Source of the DNA: Ophiura sarsii
Taxonomy: Eukaryota; Echinodermata; Ophiuroidea; Amphilepidida; Ophiuridae
Direction: 5' to 3'
DNA: 64,000 nt
NCBI GenBank assembly: GCA_035610835.1
Contig: CM069452.1
Span: forward strand, 6,352,171 to 6,416,170
Every line of letters begins with the position of its first letter. The stretch's first letter is position 1. The notes beneath the pieces were generated by a model. That model was not told the origin of the DNA. It searched no databases and saw nothing but the letters and a program-made list of their open reading frames with translations. Below are positions 23,301 through 29,300 of the stretch, piece after piece. The position numbers were made by a program, and so were the translations under genes.

Positions 23301-26300
23301 GTGATTGATATGTTAACCTTTTCAAGGCGATCGATGCACTATTGTGTACTACTTGACAGACGGGTTGCAGTTCGATTGACAGATGATTTAAATACTTGAT
23401 TGGCATAAGATTTAATTTTACGAAATTACTACTTGAAATTGAAACTTTGCTTAAAACCACACTGATCATCGAGGATTTTACACAAACTGCCCGCAGTTTT
23501 TGCTTTAAAAATGCATAGATTCTCCCGAACCCTGCCTATATAAAACCTAAGAAGCTCCTTTCATTGGTGTTAATTTTTAGAGAATAAATGCATCAACTAA
23601 TTTAATTAACAAGAGGGGCATGCGAATAATTGACCTCTACTTGCAAGATATAAGATGCATGGACAAAAAAGACCCATTACTGGCCAGTGGTAGGGCTCGT
23701 TTGTACAATTGAAATGATGCTAATGAGTTCTGTGATAAATGGCTCTCCTCGATCTATAGACTGATACACAACTACAGGTATTTGGCCAACAGCAAGTACC
23801 TCCATTCAAACATGACGATAAACAGCTATAAAATAGTTTTGTTTTTGTTTTGGGGAGGGTTAAACTGCTACCCCCAGGTACTTGGACATTGTTATTTCCT
23901 TTTATCGGTTTCTGTCTTACCTGTCTGACATCGGGTGCCCGTATAGCCTGATACACAATTACACGTGTTTGGCCCACAGCATGTACCTTCATTCAAACAT
24001 GACGGTGAACATACAGCTACAAAATATAAAATTTCATACGTTATTGTCACTATTATTATCAACCGGAGCCATAGTTTCAAAAGTGTGGGGGTAAAGAGAT
24101 TGTTTTGGTGGGGAAGGTAATGTGGATGGACACTTAATGCTGAACTCAAAACAGTACATGAAAGCTAAACTATCGCCGAATGAATTCGCTGACGTAGTAC
24201 ACTTTAGAATATAACCGTTATCAAGTCAACTGACTCACGCTAACTTTGTAACGAACCACTGATCACATTGATCATAACACAAAATGGCATTGGGAACAGA
24301 TGTCCCTGATAACACAGATACGTTGGGCCGACGTTGGATTTTGGTCGGACATAAACGTCCCAAGACGTTCAGCGCGGAAGTCAGCTGCTTATAGGGCCTA
24401 CGTCACAGGGACCTTTGATATGAAATGTCGAGAGAACGTCGTTGGAACGTTGGGTTGACGTACGCTCGACGTTTAACCGACATTTATCCGACTTTTTGCC
24501 GACCTATTTCATCTTAAAAATATTTTCTTTAATACAGGATTATTCCTCTTGCAATTGTATCCGTCATTATACCATTCTTTACCTTCATTGCCACAAACAT
24601 TGCATACTAATCAAAGCTTTTTAGAACTAACCTTAACTTGGCAGAACTGGGGATTGTTCCTCCTACCTCTGTATCCAATTGAGCTAAAGAATATGCTAAT
24701 ATTTGTTTATAAGTGTTTTAGTTAATATGAACCATTTTGAATTACTAAATATAACATACAACATAGTGCTTACTATATATTGCTGAAATTAGTGTGTACA
24801 TTTGTATATTACATGAAAAAATACAATTATAAAAGAAATGATGAATTATAATGCTAATATATTATATAAAGAAAGACCGATATGAAAGGTCGGGTAGCAA
24901 ACGTATGCCTACCGTCGGAGTATCTTAATATCCGCTTGCTTGACATTTCAAACAACGCCTTTGCTTAACCTACACAAATGTTCTTGGTTTTGCCCCGAAC
25001 TGACCAAATGGTCGGGGACTGATGATTGGAGGCCTATTATCCGCCCCATGAAACCATGGTATCACCCGTTGCTATAAGATTGTATCTGTAAAACGTTAAT
25101 AGAATTTCATGCTCATTTGATCATATATTACAGTTTTATTACTCTAGTTTTATTGGTTTAACTATCATGACTATCAAGTTGAAACACCGATTTCTACCAA
25201 ATAATAGGAGTTTAGGCCTACATGTTTACGGAATGAATCTATTTCACTATAGCACTGAATCTTATCAACCAATAAACCTGAAAGTATCATCACTATACAT
25301 TGTACCGTAACATTTCGCTATTTTATCCAGGCTCACCCTTTCCCCTAATCATTTATTTGCTCAATGTGTATAACGTCTGCATGTTGCAGTGTTTATAGTT
25401 ACTTGGCTGACTTCGGTCGTCTTGTAGCTGTATTCCTGAACAGTCCCTTTTATTATTTGATGTTTTACCCCCTATTTATATTTATATGAACTGGGGAGAC
25501 TGTAGCGCAGAGAGGCCTGCGATGGTTCTAGCTACTAGAGACCTGTACTAGACCATCAAGGGACTCCGTGCATGATAAACTGATATGACCTTATCATGAT
25601 CCTTCCCTGGCTGCCTAGTTACACAATATTTGGGTTTTGGTTTTCATTTATATTCTATATCAAGCCCCAATTCATAACGAAGTGAGTTGGCACCACAATG
25701 TTTATTTATCTGTACTTTAAAACATGAAACCACCCATGCATGCAACACTTTTGTATCCAATTTTACAATTGCACGTGCTACCCACACGCGGTTAATTTTT
25801 CAAATGCCAAGGGACGCTCATTTTATCCTAAATACTTCTATTAATGTCGGTTTGTTAATGATTCAACTGAACTTATCACAGTGTTAAAACTCATCGAAGT
25901 TTTTTGTCACTCGTTTTTGCAAAATAATTTAATACTTGTGGCTTATGTTTACCAAAACGTGATATAGTCGCCAATAGTAACCGCTGTTTATTGCAGCCCG
26001 CCTTTGAAAGCGGCTTCCACCGAGAAGTGGTTGATCTATTGATTACTAATGTCATTCAGCCAAAGTCGGACTAGTTTGAAGCAGTCCTATAGTTTTTTGA
26101 AGTAACTTTCCCACGCATTAGATGAATCGTAACCGCCGTAACAATAGCCACTAATTGAGCGCACAATGAACTTTTTGTAGACTAGCAAATCGCAAGTCAC
26201 GTACATGCACATAACGTGATCACCGTACACATCCATATGACATGATGGTGTAGAATACTGAACATCACTCAGTGCAGGCATAGCACGCACACACTAAAGG

Positions 26301-29300
26301 CGTCCGAAAATGTCGTGAGCTGTCTAATATCAATTAGACCAACTTAAAAATGTTTGTTTTTTATCTTAATATCCGCTTGTTTGACATTTCAAACAACGCC
26401 TTTGCTTAACCTACACAAATGTTCTTGGTTTTGCCCCGAATTGACCAAATGGTCGGGGACTGATGATTGGAGGCCTATTATCTGCCCCATGAAACCATGG
26501 TATCGCCCGTTGCTATAAGATTTTATCTGTAAAACGTGAATAACATTTCATGCTCATTTGATGATATATTACTCTAGTTTTATTGGTTTAACTATCAAGT
26601 TGAAACACCGATTTCTACCAATTAATAAGAGTTGAGGCCTACATGTTTACGGAATGAATCTATTTCACTATAGCACTGAATCTTATCAACCAATAAACCT
26701 GAAAGTATCATCACTATACTTTGTACCGTAACATTTTACTATTTTATCCAGGCTCGCCCTATCCCCTAATCATGATTTGCTCAATGTGTATTACGTCTGC
26801 ATGTTGCAGTGTTTATAGTTACTTGGCTGACTTCGGTCGTCTTGTAGCTGTATTTCTGAACAGTCCCTTTTATTGTATCGCCGTGCCGTTGGAAGGCATA
26901 CTATTATTGTCGGTGAAGGCGTATTCAAACAATGGCCTGCGTGTTTCAACCTATCAACCAATTTGCACGACAATCGAGCTATAACTGAAGACCTTAGGAC
27001 GCCGGTTGGCCAACGTTTTATTGTCGACCTTTAGCTGACGTCCATAAGAGTCGACGTCAGTAGGTTGACGTTTTGTGGCCGTTCTAACTTAATTTAATCC
27101 GACGTTTAGGGGACGTCCCTAATAAGACACTATTTTCACCGAAAATGGCCATTTCTCTTCGACCTATTGCCGCTGTTTAATACGACGGTAGTATGCCGAC
27201 GTTTTGCAGCCGACTGGTACGCGATATCGACAAGACAACTTCAGTAGACTGACGATTTGTTATCCACGTTTGCCAACGTCGATCCATCGTGATTTGAACC
27301 AGTAACTATGAACTACCAACGTGCACTACGTCAACGAATATAAAGACCCCTGAAAAGGATAACGGTAATTTTGCAGCTTTTTTTCAATATTACTCACGTA
27401 AGCATGTGCTTCCGCTAGCTGCCCAACCTGTGCAACATCGTGTACCTGCTCGATACATTGTTCTATATCTTTGGCGATAAGTCGTGCGGTACGCTGTCCT
27501 ATAATTATGTAAAAAAAGAATTTTGTTTCTTTACGTATAGTTTGGGGGCTTAGGGATATTTTGATTCATATTCTCCTAAAAGCACCACATTTGGCCCATA
27601 TGTTGCCCATACCATACTCTTTTGATTTTTGATGGACGCCAAAATTTGAGGCTTCTAGGCCTGCCATATTGGCTAATTCCAATATGGCCGCCGTGGGGGA
27701 TCAAATATTAAAATTGTTTCAATTAGGCTGAGAATTTTTTTTTTACCAACTCAGAGTTGGGTGAAAAATAATGTTTACACAACTTCAGATCACGTGGAAC
27801 GCTAGACTAGTTGTCATTGGTTCATCAAACCGAGGCTGGCCCTTCTCATTTTTTGACAAAATAACAGACGATGGAGTTGTTGAAATGCTCACCAAGTGTG
27901 GTCTGAGATGCTAATAGCAGTGGTTCAAGGTACAGGATTGATTTCTAAATATTATGTAACTGTCTGAGCTAAACTGTACAATATTATTGCATTTGTCTAT
28001 CAAGAAAGGCAGATTTAGGAAACTATTTTACCTTCACTAAATTCAACACTATGCTTAGTTACGGAGCTTACCATATACCTCCTACATCGTATTTTCACTG
28101 TAGCGTGTTTAGGCAAACAAATTTCAAGTCATATTTTCTTGAAAATAGAAGGAGCCTCCAGCCATTTCATCAACTGCTACGTGTTAATTGATTGTTATAG
28201 ATACTATGTTAACCATCCAATCCAACAAATACTATACCAGTCTTGGATTCAAAGTCTTATTATTTACAGTCATTCCGTAATGCTCTGCATGTACTGCATC
28301 TGGGTAGGCACCTTGTGTATTTTATGTGTGGTGCATAAATATCTGTATACTATAAGTTTAGCTCAGACAGTTTCACAATTATTAAATTACAGTATTAAGA
28401 AATCAATCGTGTATCTTGAAACACTGCTATAAGCGTCTCCAGACCCTACTTGGTGAGCATTTCAAGCATAAAAGCTATGATCATGTGATCATAAAAAGAA
28501 TTAACCAACAAATGGTTAAGTTTTAACCAACCCCATGTTAAATATGAAGCAGATTAAACAAACAAATCGTTATGTTTTAACCAACCCCATGATTAAATTG
28601 AATTATAAAATTAACCAACCTTTGGTTAAAATTAAAAACTATTGGTTAAATTAATTGCCCAACCAATTTGATTTAACCAACTATTGATTAAATATTTGCC
28701 TAACATAATTAAACAAACAGATGGGTAAAATAAAGTTAACCAACAATTGGCTTGCATTTTTCACCAACCCCTTAAATTTTAACCAAGTGTTGGGCTCTGC
28801 CCTAGGAAATACATGGTTGGTTAAAATATTACCCAACTTGGTTAAACAATTCTGAGAGTGTAACTGACAAAAGTACCTTTTTCTTCTCTCTAGTGTCTTC
28901 ATTTTCTTTATATATTAGCAGCTTAATATATTGATTAGTCCTTAAGTAAACATCAAATCAAGTGAAACTGATTACTGATGATAGTATATTATTCAATGAA
29001 ATTAATTACACATAAATCGCATATTGGCCCAGGGATTGTCTATTTTTTGAATGAAAATTGCCATAACCCTAACTATACTACACCGCACGGCAACAGTGCG
29101 GAAAAAATGTTTTTATAACCCGGCGTGCAGGTTTTTGGGCTACAAAACGGACCCAGGCTATATAACGAGGCGAATATACTCGCCGAGTGTCGACTAGCAG
29201 CCGTGGTGTAGTGGCTAGGATCTGGGCCCTGGTGCTGGAGGTCCGTGGTTCAAATCCCGGGGGGGGGGGGGGGGGGGGGGTCGCTGTGACCTTTCTGGTG

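Noticed and set aside
24921..26876. Direct repeats as LTRs of a retrovirus-like element
   Set aside because: No TG...CA termini, primer-binding site, polypurine tract or gag/pol frames between the copies.
29195..29262. tRNA gene suggested by A-box and B-box words
   Set aside because: The sequence lies inside a repeated TIR element, the B box runs into a G22 tract, and no cloverleaf with paired acceptor stem is formed.
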